From contig CAZSNC010000002.1 of NCBI GenBank assembly GCA_964608405.1, forward strand, positions 6,113 to 70,112: DNA of 64,000 nucleotides. The letters run 5' to 3'. The stretch comes from GWB1-38-13 sp964608405. Lineage in GTDB: Bacteria > Patescibacteriota > Microgenomatia > UBA8517. This document shows positions 1 through 7,846 of the stretch, one piece after another. The notes under the pieces were generated by a model, which saw only the letters and a list, made by a program, of their open reading frames with translations, was not told the origin of the DNA and did no database searches. The first letter of the stretch is position 1, and every line of letters starts with the position of its first letter. The position numbers and the translations under genes are program-made.

Positions 1-274
1 CAGCAACAGTTGCGGTTGAGGTATGGACGCGTCCTCTTTTTTCTGTTGTAGGTACTCTTTGTACACGGTGCACTCCCGACTCGTTTTTAAGCAAGGTGAA
101 TGCGTTTGCACCGGTTATTTTGAGTGTCAGTTCATCAACGGCGTTCACTTTCCACCCCATTTTTACGGCATATCGAAAGTACATCCGAAGAAGGTCTGCT
201 CCCCACAGCTTTGCTTCATCTCCTCCGGTTGCACCCCTGATTTCTATGTAGACTTTTTGGTTGTTATTATCCAT
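1..274 (-). CDS. prfA: Peptide chain release factor 1-like protein, partial, no N-terminal domain
   Basis: Translation termination factor reading UAA/UAG. The gene runs off the left edge, so the GGQ catalytic loop is not seen. The visible 91 residues match RF1 domain 2: GATGGDEA near residue 14, then ESGVHRVQRVP, the codon-recognition tripeptide as PTT, and the HTSTATVA segment. The only ATG is at 274, and an in-frame TGA lies two codons upstream, so the roughly 100-residue N-terminal helical domain of classical RF1 is absent. The segment between the domain-2 helices is also about ten residues shorter than in E. coli. It follows rpmE by 40 bases, the usual rpmE-prfA order. Family identity is secure; the truncation is read directly from the sequence. 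Whether it is the sole RF1 of the cell cannot be told here. Confidence 0.85.
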   Translation of the reverse strand, partial: MDNNNQKVYIEIRGATGGDEAKLWGADLLRMYFRYAVKMGWKVNAVDELTLKITGANAFTLLKNESGVHRVQRVPTTEKRGRVHTSTATVA

Positions 275-314
275 ATTTCAAAAAAAAGAGGGTATATAGG
301 AATGATTGTCAAAA

Positions 315-647
315 CTAACCACGAGATTTCTTGTTTTTGGCAATTTTTCGAAGTTCTTCCAGAGTATCTGGTCTTTCAAGTTCGCGTTCAAGCTGTCTTT
401 GCTTTTTCAACTTCCTTTTTTCTGATTTGGAAATTCTTTCGGTTTGCGCTTTTGCTTTCTTGTTGACATAAGCATCAACCCGGCCTGCAGTATCGATATA
501 TTTCATTTGTCCTGTGTAAAAAGGATGACATTTAGAACAAATTTCGACCTGGATTTTAGCAACTGTTGCCCCGATCGTGAAAGCGTTTCCACAAGCGCAG
601 GTCACTTCGCAATCGTCGTACCATTTAGGATGAATTGCTGTTTTCAT
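315..647 (-). CDS. rpmE: 50S ribosomal protein L31 with long C-terminal extension
   Basis: Large-subunit protein at the bridge to the small subunit. It is the zinc-binding (C+) type: Cys17, Cys19, Cys37 and Cys40 form the four-cysteine site, and MKTAIHPKWYDD is a normal L31 start. At 110 residues it is about 40 longer than typical L31. The extra C-terminal part (from about residue 62) is very rich in Lys, Arg and Glu and predicts a charged helix. It is probably co-transcribed with the prfA homologue downstream. A promoter and a small hairpin lie upstream. Confidence 0.95.
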   Translation of the reverse strand: MKTAIHPKWYDDCEVTCACGNAFTIGATVAKIQVEICSKCHPFYTGQMKYIDTAGRVDAYVNKKAKAQTERISKSEKRKLKKQRQLERELERPDTLEELRKIAKNKKSRG

Positions 648-675
648 AATTTAATTAAAATAAATAATTCGGCAA

Positions 676-689
676 TAGCCTTACGGCTA
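676..689 (-). other. 5-bp hairpin with GTAA loop in the rpmE leader
   Basis: On the minus strand TAGCC pairs with GGCTA around a GTAA (GNRA-type) tetraloop. It lies between the predicted transcription start and the rpmE ATG. No U-run follows, so it is not a terminator. It may be a leader structure of the r-protein mRNA; the function is inferred. Confidence 0.4.
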
Positions 690-696
690 AGAAAGA

Positions 697-725
697 ATTA
701 TAGCAAAATTGCAAAATAACACAAA
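697..725 (-). promoter_or_regulatory. Sigma70-type promoter for rpmE
   Basis: Perfect TATAAT on the minus strand (697-702), 17 bases downstream of a weak -35 TTTGTG (720-725). It is in the right place for rpmE. Confidence 0.5.
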
Positions 726-733
726 GGCTAAAA

Positions 734-1669
734 CTAATTTCTTTTTATGCTTTTCCCTACCTGGTTTCTTCTGTATTCTGCGATAAATACGCCAAGTATT
801 ATTATTGTTGTACCTATGAGAAAAGGGATTGTAACCTCTTCCTTTAACCAAAATACTGCCAATGGAGCGGCAAAAACTGGGGAAAGGTATGAAAAAAGAG
901 TTGCTTCCGATGCCTCAATATTTTTCTGTCCTTCCTGGTAAAGAAAATATGCCAGAGACCCTGAAAACACAGCCATGTACCAAACACCAAGATGCGCCTT
1001 AAAAGGAGCAAGCGAAATGATATATAGAAGATTTGTAACACCTCCGGATTGAAATAGTGCAAACGGTAGAGAACTTATAAAGCCTAATACAAACATATAA
1101 GTTGTCATAAAAAGTACATTGGTGTTATGGCGCATCTCTTTCTTTGTGATCAGGATATATAACACCCATGAGATATTTGCAAGGATAGCCAATAAATTAC
1201 CCGTAAGCGATCTGATTTCAAACAACCCGTTTTCGAATAATGGCTCCACAACAACAAAGACGGTACCGATTAGTGTAATAATTATTCCCAACATTTCACG
1301 CTTAGTTACCTTTTCTTTTAGAAACAGTATCCCGCCGAGGATAATAAAAATCGGACCTGTATTACCGATTATTGAAACATCCAATACCGTGGATTTGTCG
1401 AAGCTGAAAAAAGACAACGCCAAATTGACCGATGACCCCAAAAGCCCCGCAAGCGTCAGCCAAAATATTTCGTGTCTTGTCTTTGGAAACCCTACCTTAA
1501 AAACAATTGCAATGGGGATCATAAGAATTGCTGAAATGAAAAAACGATAGGTTAGAAATATCATCGGAGGAAAATCCGGAAGGGTATATTTAATAACCGG
1601 TCCGGCTATACCCCAAATAGCAGTAACAATTAAAAGCAGAATATACGATTTAATCCGTTGTTTAGACAC
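734..1669 (-). CDS. EamA/DMT-family transporter
   Basis: Inner-membrane permease of the drug/metabolite transporter superfamily, 311 residues with ten predicted membrane segments arranged as two EamA repeats (about 9-140 and 155-300). Typical signatures are the early AIWGIAGPVIKYTL segment, the FLKEKVTKREMLG motif between helices 4 and 5, and FWLKEEVTIPFLIGT in the second repeat. The substrate cannot be deduced; members export amino acids, metabolites or drugs. The start is GTG at 1669; the nearby upstream ATG is out of frame. It stands alone between rpmE and hisS, on the same strand as both. Confidence 0.85.
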   Translation of the reverse strand: MSKQRIKSYILLLIVTAIWGIAGPVIKYTLPDFPPMIFLTYRFFISAILMIPIAIVFKVGFPKTRHEIFWLTLAGLLGSSVNLALSFFSFDKSTVLDVSIIGNTGPIFIILGGILFLKEKVTKREMLGIIITLIGTVFVVVEPLFENGLFEIRSLTGNLLAILANISWVLYILITKKEMRHNTNVLFMTTYMFVLGFISSLPFALFQSGGVTNLLYIISLAPFKAHLGVWYMAVFSGSLAYFLYQEGQKNIEASEATLFSYLSPVFAAPLAVFWLKEEVTIPFLIGTTIIILGVFIAEYRRNQVGKSIKRN

Positions 1670-1725
1670 GTTTTCATTATCGAATACGTTTGAGTGGGTA
1701 GCAAGGGGTATTCATTTAAACGAGT

Positions 1726-2977
1726 TTAGATTTGTATCAATTTGGCTATGGCGTTAGCAAAAACCTTCTTCTGCGTTTGGGTGGCTAAGTTCTTTACGGT
1801 TACGGTGTCGGTTGCCGTCTCATCGGGTCCAAGAATTAAAGCAAATGGTATTGATTTCTTATCGGCATATTTAAGCTGTTTTTCGAGTTTTGCGTTTGAA
1901 TCCGGATAAAGTTCACAATTTACCCCTTCATTTCTGAGTTTTATTGCCAGCTTCAGTGAATATTCTTTAAGCTCAGGTGAAAAGATTGTAACCAACACCT
2001 TCGTTTTATTGGGGGAGAGGACCGGATACTTANNNNNNNNNNATTACCATATCTCCCATCGCAAAACCAACCCCAGGGATTTTATTTTTGGATCCGACCT
2101 CGGAGGTTAAGTTATCATATCTTCCGCCCCCCCAGATTGCTCTGAAATTTCCTTTAACATCCCATCCCTCGAATACGGTTTTTGTGTAGTAATCCAAACC
2201 TCTCACGATTGATGCGTCGTATTCGATAAACGGTGATGCACCCACATCATCAAGATATGAAAATATTGCTTTCAGCCAATCCGATTTTTCGAAGCCGTTT
2301 TTGTCCTGTAAAATATCCGTAACTTTTTGAACTTGCATATCATTTAAAGACGCCTCTTTAAGCATTTCTTTAAAATCACTTTCACTCACCTTTGATTTCT
2401 TATCTATAACCTTAAAAAGAGGGGGGATACCTTCTTTTGGAATACCGATTCCGCTTAGCTCCTTTTCCAAATTTTGTCTGTCGTTTATTTTTATTTTTAC
2501 CTCATCGGGGGTAAGACCAAGTTTTTGAAAGAAGTATGCGGCGACGCTAATTACCTCGGCATCGGCTTCTGGGCTTTCTGCACCCAAAATATCAATATCC
2601 CATTGGAAAAATTCTCTGCCTCTTCCTTTTTGCGGTGATTCGTAACGAAACCTCCTACCGTATGTAAACCATTTTAAAGGAAAAGTGAGGCTGTTTTCGT
2701 TTTGGGCAACAATGCGGGCAAGGGAGGGGGTCATCTCGGGTCTTAGGGCAACGGTGTTTCCCGATTTGTCCTTGAAAATAAACGCCTGCTTTTTGACAAG
2801 TTCTTCACCCGATTTCGCGGCGTAGAGAGTTAGCGGCTCGAGTGTCGGACCGTTATATTCCTGGAAACCAAAAGATTCGGAAAGCCTCCTGAGCTTTTCA
2901 TAAAACCAGTTCTGGAAAGCCATATCCTCGGGCAAAAAATCCCGAAATCCTTTTAGTAACGCAATGTTTGTTTTCAT
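1726..2977 (-). CDS. hisS: Histidyl-tRNA synthetase, interrupted by an assembly gap
   Basis: Class II synthetase charging tRNA-His. The N-terminal part (upstream of the gap on the minus strand) carries the catalytic core: KGFRDFLPEDM at the start, motif 2 FTYGRRFRYE followed by REFFQWD, and the histidine-specific segment IVRGLDYYTKTVFE, then WGGGRYDN and GVGFAMGD. The part beyond the gap (1726-2032) is the anticodon-binding domain, beginning KYPVLSPNKTKVLVTIF. Ten Ns at 2033-2042 are a placeholder; compared with the family roughly a dozen residues are missing. I chose ATG at 2977 (MKTNIALLKGF) over the start eight codons upstream because the family begins near KGFRD. Confidence 0.92.
2033..2042. 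other. Assembly gap of 10 Ns
   Basis: A run of exactly ten N bases inside hisS. The two flanks code for adjacent parts of the same protein, so the scaffolding is right but the true length and reading frame across the gap are unknown. Confidence 0.99.
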
Positions 2978-3067
2978 ACAGATATATTCTATAACAAACA
3001 TCGATTATTTCCCATTGTAGATATCTTCAAAAACGTAGTATTTAACTCTTAACGGGAAGGATTCGGA

Positions 3068-4069
3068 TTACTCCGCTTGGGAATTTAGGATATAGATACG
3101 ACGGGCAATGTTTTCATCCTTGTCTGAGAAATAAGATCCGATCACGAAATCCCCTTCGGAAATATTTGCAAAACGTGCCTTTTCTGAAGAATCCGGAGAA
3201 CCTTTGTAAGTTTTTGAGTTATTGTCTATCCCAACTACAATATTTTCTGAGTCCTGCTGTGAAATTTCCATATCGTTTTTGTTTTTTGTCTCAACCCTCC
3301 CATAAAACACTTTAATTTCTTCGGGTACTTCAGGTTGGGTTACTATGATTCTGAATGCATCCAAAACTGAATTGTCTTTCTTATAGCCAAGAGCCAATAT
3401 GTAGTCGCCGATAGCTACATCCGAGGGGGCAATTTTACCAGTTGTTTTTCCGATCTTTGCAAACGAGGTTAATGTGCTTGTGTATGAGATTTGTTTAATT
3501 TCTCCTGACGTGGTTTTCATTTGAATACTCATATCGGTAATGTCTGTAACGGTTCCTTTAAAAAATTCCGCCTTTTTTTGGACATTTTCGAGTTTCTCCT
3601 CAATTTTTTCCTCAACGTCATCACTTTCCAAGGAATCGGATTTTATAGCCTCGGATGAATAGACAATTTCAAGTTTTATGTTTGAACGCGAGTTGTTTTC
3701 CGAGATGGAGTTTATATCCAGGTAATTAATTGACGGATCGATTTCGTATTCAAAATTGAAAGATCCGTCACTTGAGCTTTTTGTAAAATAATCACTTGTT
3801 CCTCCAGTTACGACCAGATAACTGTTGGCTTTGGTAGTACCTGTTATCTGAATAACGTCGGTTCCAAATACCTGCATATTGTCGGGTTTTAAAAGTGTCA
3901 GTGGAGTATTTCCTTCCGTTTCCGGAGAGTCTTTGTCGACGACTTCGGTATCAATTGTTATACCTTGAGAATTTTGCTTTATAGCTTTATTTGCTCGATA
4001 TATTCCGAAAGCCAGAATAAGCCCCAGTGTGATTCCGAATATGATCGCGAAAGTTGTCTCTTTACGCAT
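3068..4069 (-). CDS. Membrane-anchored surface protein with Ig-like domain, function unknown
   Basis: 333 residues. A signal anchor spans about residues 6-26 (FAIIFGITLGLILAFGIY). It is followed by an Ig-like beta domain (about 55-145) opening LLKPDNMQVFGTDVIQITG, the pattern of bacterial Ig-like/glucodextranase-type modules. A short charged linker (about 150-165) leads to two consecutive beta-rich segments with the pattern GTVTDI...GDYILALG and GRVETK...GDFVIGSYF, resembling DUF5666-type repeats. Probably displayed outside the membrane. Divergent from the MBL hydrolase gene, with which it shares a promoter region. I do not recognise a specific function. Confidence 0.7.
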   Translation of the reverse strand: MRKETTFAIIFGITLGLILAFGIYRANKAIKQNSQGITIDTEVVDKDSPETEGNTPLTLLKPDNMQVFGTDVIQITGTTKANSYLVVTGGTSDYFTKSSSDGSFNFEYEIDPSINYLDINSISENNSRSNIKLEIVYSSEAIKSDSLESDDVEEKIEEKLENVQKKAEFFKGTVTDITDMSIQMKTTSGEIKQISYTSTLTSFAKIGKTTGKIAPSDVAIGDYILALGYKKDNSVLDAFRIIVTQPEVPEEIKVFYGRVETKNKNDMEISQQDSENIVVGIDNNSKTYKGSPDSSEKARFANISEGDFVIGSYFSDKDENIARRIYILNSQAE

Positions 4070-4091
4070 GATTTACAATTAGCCAAGGACA

Positions 4092-4120
4092 ACTATATTT
4101 TACCAACTTCTCCTTGTCAA
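4092..4120 (-). promoter_or_regulatory. Near-consensus promoter for the surface protein gene
   Basis: On the minus strand: TTGACA (4115-4120), a 17-base spacer, then TATAGT (4092-4097). The predicted start is near 4085, giving a leader of only about 15 bases to the ATG at 4069. The -35 box is shared with the promoter on the other strand. Confidence 0.75.
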
Positions 4121-4142
4121 GTTGGCGAGAAAGAAATAAGAT
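4114..4142 (+). promoter_or_regulatory. Promoter for the MBL-fold hydrolase gene
   Basis: TTGTCA (4114-4119), a 17-base spacer, then TAAGAT (4137-4142). The predicted start is about ten bases before the ATG at 4159. Its -35 box overlaps the opposing TTGACA. Confidence 0.65.
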
Positions 4143-4158
4143 ACATAGAGTGTAGATT

Positions 4159-4809
4159 ATGGATATCACTTACCTTGGTCACTCATCGTTTAAACTCAGG
4201 GGAAAAACGGCTGCTGTAATAACCGATCCTTTTGATCCCACAATGGTCGGCCTGAAATTTCCCAAGAATGAAGCCGATATTGTAACTGTTTCACACGACC
4301 ACGAAGACCATAATAAAGTTGATTTGGTTATTAATACCAAGATGGTAATCTCGGGAGCGGGGGAGTATGAGATTATGGGTGTTTCCGTTATCGGAGTGGA
4401 GACCGATCATGATGCTTCCGGAGGAGGAGAAAGAGGAAAAAATATCATTTATGTTTTTGAGGTGGACGGGGTCAGAATTGCCCACTTGGGGGATTTGGGG
4501 CACAAACTATCGGACAAAATTATCGAACAGCTTGGGGATGTTGATGTATTGATGATTCCTGTTGGGGGTGTGTATACGATAGGGCCCAGGGATGCTGTGG
4601 ATATTGCAAAGGAGTTTGACTGCCCATACATTATCCCGATGCATTATAAAACCGCCGGAATAAACGAGGAGAATTTCGGGAAGTTAAATACGGTTGATGA
4701 TTTTTTGAAGGAGTCGGGTTATGAAGTTGAGAAGATCGATAAGTTGATACTCAAAAAAGAGCTTATTAATTACGAACAGAGAAAAGTCGTAATCATAGAA
4801 AAGAAATAA
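4159..4809 (+). CDS. MBL-fold metal-dependent hydrolase (UPF0173/UlaG-like)
   Basis: 216-residue metallo-beta-lactamase-fold enzyme. The metal-binding signature SHDHEDH is near residue 46, the second histidine ligand is in AHLGDLGH (about 110-117), and a further histidine lies in PMHY (about 160). The N-terminus MDITYLGHSSFKLRG is typical of the L-ascorbate-6-phosphate lactonase-like/UPF0173 group. The physiological substrate is unknown. It has its own promoter and is followed by dnaB on the same strand after 41 bases. Confidence 0.88.
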   Translation: MDITYLGHSSFKLRGKTAAVITDPFDPTMVGLKFPKNEADIVTVSHDHEDHNKVDLVINTKMVISGAGEYEIMGVSVIGVETDHDASGGGERGKNIIYVFEVDGVRIAHLGDLGHKLSDKIIEQLGDVDVLMIPVGGVYTIGPRDAVDIAKEFDCPYIIPMHYKTAGINEENFGKLNTVDDFLKESGYEVEKIDKLILKKELINYEQRKVVIIEKK

Positions 4810-4850
4810 ATTACTGCTTGTAGTTCAATTAGATTCTGCCCTTTATTTAG

Positions 4851-6179
4851 ATGGTTTTAAATTCATTAAAGACCGATCCCAAAATTCCTCCTCATTCTAC
4901 CGAGGCTGAAACATCGGTTTTGGGAGCAATGTTATTGGACAAAGATTCGATAATTTCGGTAGCGGAATTTTTGGAAGCGACTGACTTTTACGACGAGCGA
5001 CACAAAAAAATCTACGAGGCGATGATTTCCCTTTACGAAGACAGAGTGCCGATCGATATCCTGACGGTTTCGGAAAAGTTGAAAAAAAAGAAAGACTTTA
5101 AAATTATCGGTGGGGCAACGTACCTTGCCCAGCTGACAAACGCCGTTCCGACAGCCGCACATGTTGAGCACTACGGAAAGATTGTTAAGAATTTGGCAAC
5201 AAAAAGACAACTTCTGGCGGCTTCCTCAAAACTTACCGAAATGTCTTTTGACGAAGGGGTCTCCGCGGAGGATCTGCTGGACAAAGCGGAATCGGAAATA
5301 TTTTCACTTACGCAAAAGCATCTGGCAAAGTCTTTCACCTCGGTAAGAAGTGCGCTTGAGGAAAGCTTTGACCGGCTAGACGAACTTCACAAGCGGGCAG
5401 ACGGGCTTCGTGGTGTACCGACAGGCTACAAAGATTTGGATGACAGTCTTGCCGGATTCCAACCTTCAAATCTTTTAATTTTGGCCGCAAGACCTGGGGT
5501 AGGAAAAACTACACTGGCACTTAATATTGCCCAGAATGTTGCCGTAAAGTACAAAAAGAGCGTCGGCTTTTTCTCACTCGAAATGAGCAAAGAGGAACTT
5601 GTCGATAGGCTCCTAGTGTCACAGGCTGATATTGATGCGTGGAAATTAAAAACAGGCAAACTTTCAGAGGATGACTTTACCTCACTTTCAAACGCAATGG
5701 GGGAACTTGCCGAGGCTCCTATATATATTGACGATACTCCAGCGCTTTCAATTTTGGAGATGCGTACTAAAGCAAGACGACTTCAGGTTGAACACGGACT
5801 TGACCTTATTATTGTTGATTATTTACAACTTGCCCGTTCAAGACAGCTTGAAAACAGGGTGCAGGAAGTATCCGAGATTTCTCAAGGATTGAAAAACTTA
5901 GCAAGAGAGCTTAAGGTCCCTGTACTAGCACTTTCTCAGCTTTCCAGAGCGGTGGAGCAGAGGGGTGGACCCAAAAGACCTCAGCTGGCCGATCTTCGCG
6001 AATCAGGAAGCATTGAACAGGACTCAGACGTTGTGATGTTCATTTGGCGTGAAGATGAAGAGAATCTTGAAAACATGTCGCTGGATATCGCAAAACACAG
6101 AAATGGTCCAACCGGCTCGATAAAACTCTTCTTTAGGGGCGACAGGATCAAGTTTTACGGAAGGGATACAAAGAGATAA
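4851..6179 (+). CDS. dnaB: Replicative DNA helicase DnaB
   Basis: Hexameric 5'-3' helicase of the replication fork, 442 residues, the normal length. The N-terminal DnaB domain starts PPHSTEAETSVLGAMLLD (about 12-115). The RecA-like ATPase domain carries Walker A ARPGVGKTT (about 210-218), Walker B LIIVDYLQL, and the conserved LSQLSR and DLRESGSIEQD segments; KHRNGPTG near the C-terminus is the arginine-finger region. No intein interrupts the ATPase motifs. The next gene, 200 bases downstream, begins a compositionally different operon with its own promoter. Confidence 0.97.
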   Translation: MVLNSLKTDPKIPPHSTEAETSVLGAMLLDKDSIISVAEFLEATDFYDERHKKIYEAMISLYEDRVPIDILTVSEKLKKKKDFKIIGGATYLAQLTNAVPTAAHVEHYGKIVKNLATKRQLLAASSKLTEMSFDEGVSAEDLLDKAESEIFSLTQKHLAKSFTSVRSALEESFDRLDELHKRADGLRGVPTGYKDLDDSLAGFQPSNLLILAARPGVGKTTLALNIAQNVAVKYKKSVGFFSLEMSKEELVDRLLVSQADIDAWKLKTGKLSEDDFTSLSNAMGELAEAPIYIDDTPALSILEMRTKARRLQVEHGLDLIIVDYLQLARSRQLENRVQEVSEISQGLKNLARELKVPVLALSQLSRAVEQRGGPKRPQLADLRESGSIEQDSDVVMFIWREDEENLENMSLDIAKHRNGPTGSIKLFFRGDRIKFYGRDTKR

Positions 6180-6312
6180 TAATAGATACACATCGTATAG
6201 ACTTTCTTAATCACCTCTAAAGATAAGCCGTTTGGTATTTAAGATTGAGGTTCCAGAAGGTTGAGACAAAAAGATAAGTTTGTTAATAACATTAGGATCA
6301 CAAGATACCGCG

Positions 6313-6341
6313 TTGCAATTAAATCAAATGTAACCTATAAT
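6313..6341 (+). promoter_or_regulatory. Promoter of the six-gene accessory operon
   Basis: TTGCAA (6313-6318), a 17-base spacer, then perfect TATAAT (6336-6341). The predicted start is near 6348, 26 bases before the first ATG at 6374. Nothing else is seen in 6180-6312 apart from AT-rich sequence. Confidence 0.65.
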
Positions 6342-6373
6342 ATAGCAATATTGGTAGTACCAAATTGAATATT

Positions 6374-7846
6374 ATGGAAAAAATAAGATTATTAGTTATA
6401 GGAATAGGTCCGCATTGTAGAAGAGTATACCTTCCCGCAATGAAAGAATTGGGAAAGGTATTTGATGCCGAAATAGTTTTAGGTATTGATGTTAAACAAA
6501 ATGCTTGTGAAATATCAGAATATTGCCTAAATAATAATTTTAATTTTCCAATTTACTTTATTGATCCTTTTCCTCCTGCTGAAAAACTTCCAATCAAATT
6601 ACAAGAGAAACTTTCCAAGTTTGTGTACGATAACAAAATTAACGCAGTAATTATTAGTACTGAACCCCTTGTTCATGCCGCTTATGGTCGTTGGGCATTA
6701 TCCGAGAAACTACATATCCTGATGGATAAACCCATTTCTACGCGAACGGGAGTAGTGGAAAACCTAAAGCAAGCTAAAGGAATAATGAAAGATTATGATG
6801 ACCTTTTAGAAGAGTATCAAAAACTACAAAAGGTTAAAAAGACGATATTTTCCGTCAATGTTCAGCGACGTTATCATATTGGTTTTCGACATGTATTGAA
6901 TTTGATTAATGAAGTATCTGGTAGGTTTAACGCTCCTGTCACATCGATACAGAGCATGCACGCGGATGGTCAATGGCGTCTACCGGATGAAATTATCACA
7001 CAGATTTATCATCCTTATTGTCAGGGTTATGGAAAGTGTTCCCACAGCGGTTATCATATTTTTGATATAGCCTCGATGTTTTATAAAGCAGGAATCAGAC
7101 CCGGAAAAGTTCCGAATAAGGCTGAAGTTTATTCTTCATTCGTCGACCCAAGGGGATTTATTAAACAGTTTAACCAGGATGATTACCGAAAATATTTTGG
7201 TAATGATTATATGATAAAAAATAACTGGACTGATAATAAACTTGATAAAATGTATAAAGGATTTGGAGAGTTGGATTCTTTCAGTACAATTAGGTTACTT
7301 AAGGATAATGATAATATTTGTAATATTTCCATTAATTTAATGCATAATTCTTTTGCCAGACGAACTTGGCTTCAACCCGGGGTGGATTTATACAAAGGGA
7401 ATGGTAGAGTGAAACACGAATACCACAATATTCAACAAGGTCCGTTTCAGTGTATCCAAATTCACAGTTACCAAGTTAATGACAAACATGATATTAACAC
7501 AGATCAAGACTTAGACTGGGGAGGTAATAACCATTTTGACATCTATGTATATAGAAACGCAGGTATGTTTGGACGTACAGAAAAACCTATTCAACTATAC
7601 AGAATATCCGATCTGGACTACGATAAATTATACTCTCTAAATAAATTAGCTTCAGAGACAGCTAAACAAATAGTTTTGAAAGAGTTTTTAAGTTACATAC
7701 GGAAAATAATAAAAAAGACAGAACTCATTTCCAGTATTGAGGACCACTGGTGGGGTGTTAAATTTATGAGTTCTGTTTATGTTTCTCACATCATGAGTCA
7801 ACAAAATAAAACACCTATAGTTCGATTCAATTTAAATCACGTATGA
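6374..7846 (+). CDS. Gfo/Idh/MocA-like NAD(P)-dependent oxidoreductase
   Basis: First gene of the accessory operon, 490 residues from the ATG at 6374 (MEKIRLLVIG; an ATG three codons upstream is possible). The N-terminal Rossmann fold shows a G-I-G-P-H-C-R glycine loop near residue 10 and an acidic end to the second strand (GIDVK). The conserved family segment with lysine follows: HILMDKPISTR near 119. The C-terminal half is longer than in sugar dehydrogenases (usually 330-400 residues total) and contains several aromatic-rich segments. Substrate unknown; family members oxidise sugars, inositols or related polyols. It overlaps the next gene by ATGA, implying translational coupling. AT-richer than its neighbours. 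Confidence 0.7.
   Translation: MEKIRLLVIGIGPHCRRVYLPAMKELGKVFDAEIVLGIDVKQNACEISEYCLNNNFNFPIYFIDPFPPAEKLPIKLQEKLSKFVYDNKINAVIISTEPLVHAAYGRWALSEKLHILMDKPISTRTGVVENLKQAKGIMKDYDDLLEEYQKLQKVKKTIFSVNVQRRYHIGFRHVLNLINEVSGRFNAPVTSIQSMHADGQWRLPDEIITQIYHPYCQGYGKCSHSGYHIFDIASMFYKAGIRPGKVPNKAEVYSSFVDPRGFIKQFNQDDYRKYFGNDYMIKNNWTDNKLDKMYKGFGELDSFSTIRLLKDNDNICNISINLMHNSFARRTWLQPGVDLYKGNGRVKHEYHNIQQGPFQCIQIHSYQVNDKHDINTDQDLDWGGNNHFDIYVYRNAGMFGRTEKPIQLYRISDLDYDKLYSLNKLASETAKQIVLKEFLSYIRKIIKKTELISSIEDHWWGVKFMSSVYVSHIMSQQNKTPIVRFNLNHV

Noticed and set aside
23..466. Open frame of 147 codons on the plus strand
   Set aside because: It is the shadow of the RF1-like gene and rpmE, both confirmed on the minus strand by motifs.
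6180..6373. Possible attachment site matching the tRNA-Leu 3' end at the left side of the accessory operon
   Set aside because: No direct repeat of the tRNA 3' sequence was found in this gap and no integrase is inside the operon, so insertion by a tRNA-targeting element is not supported.
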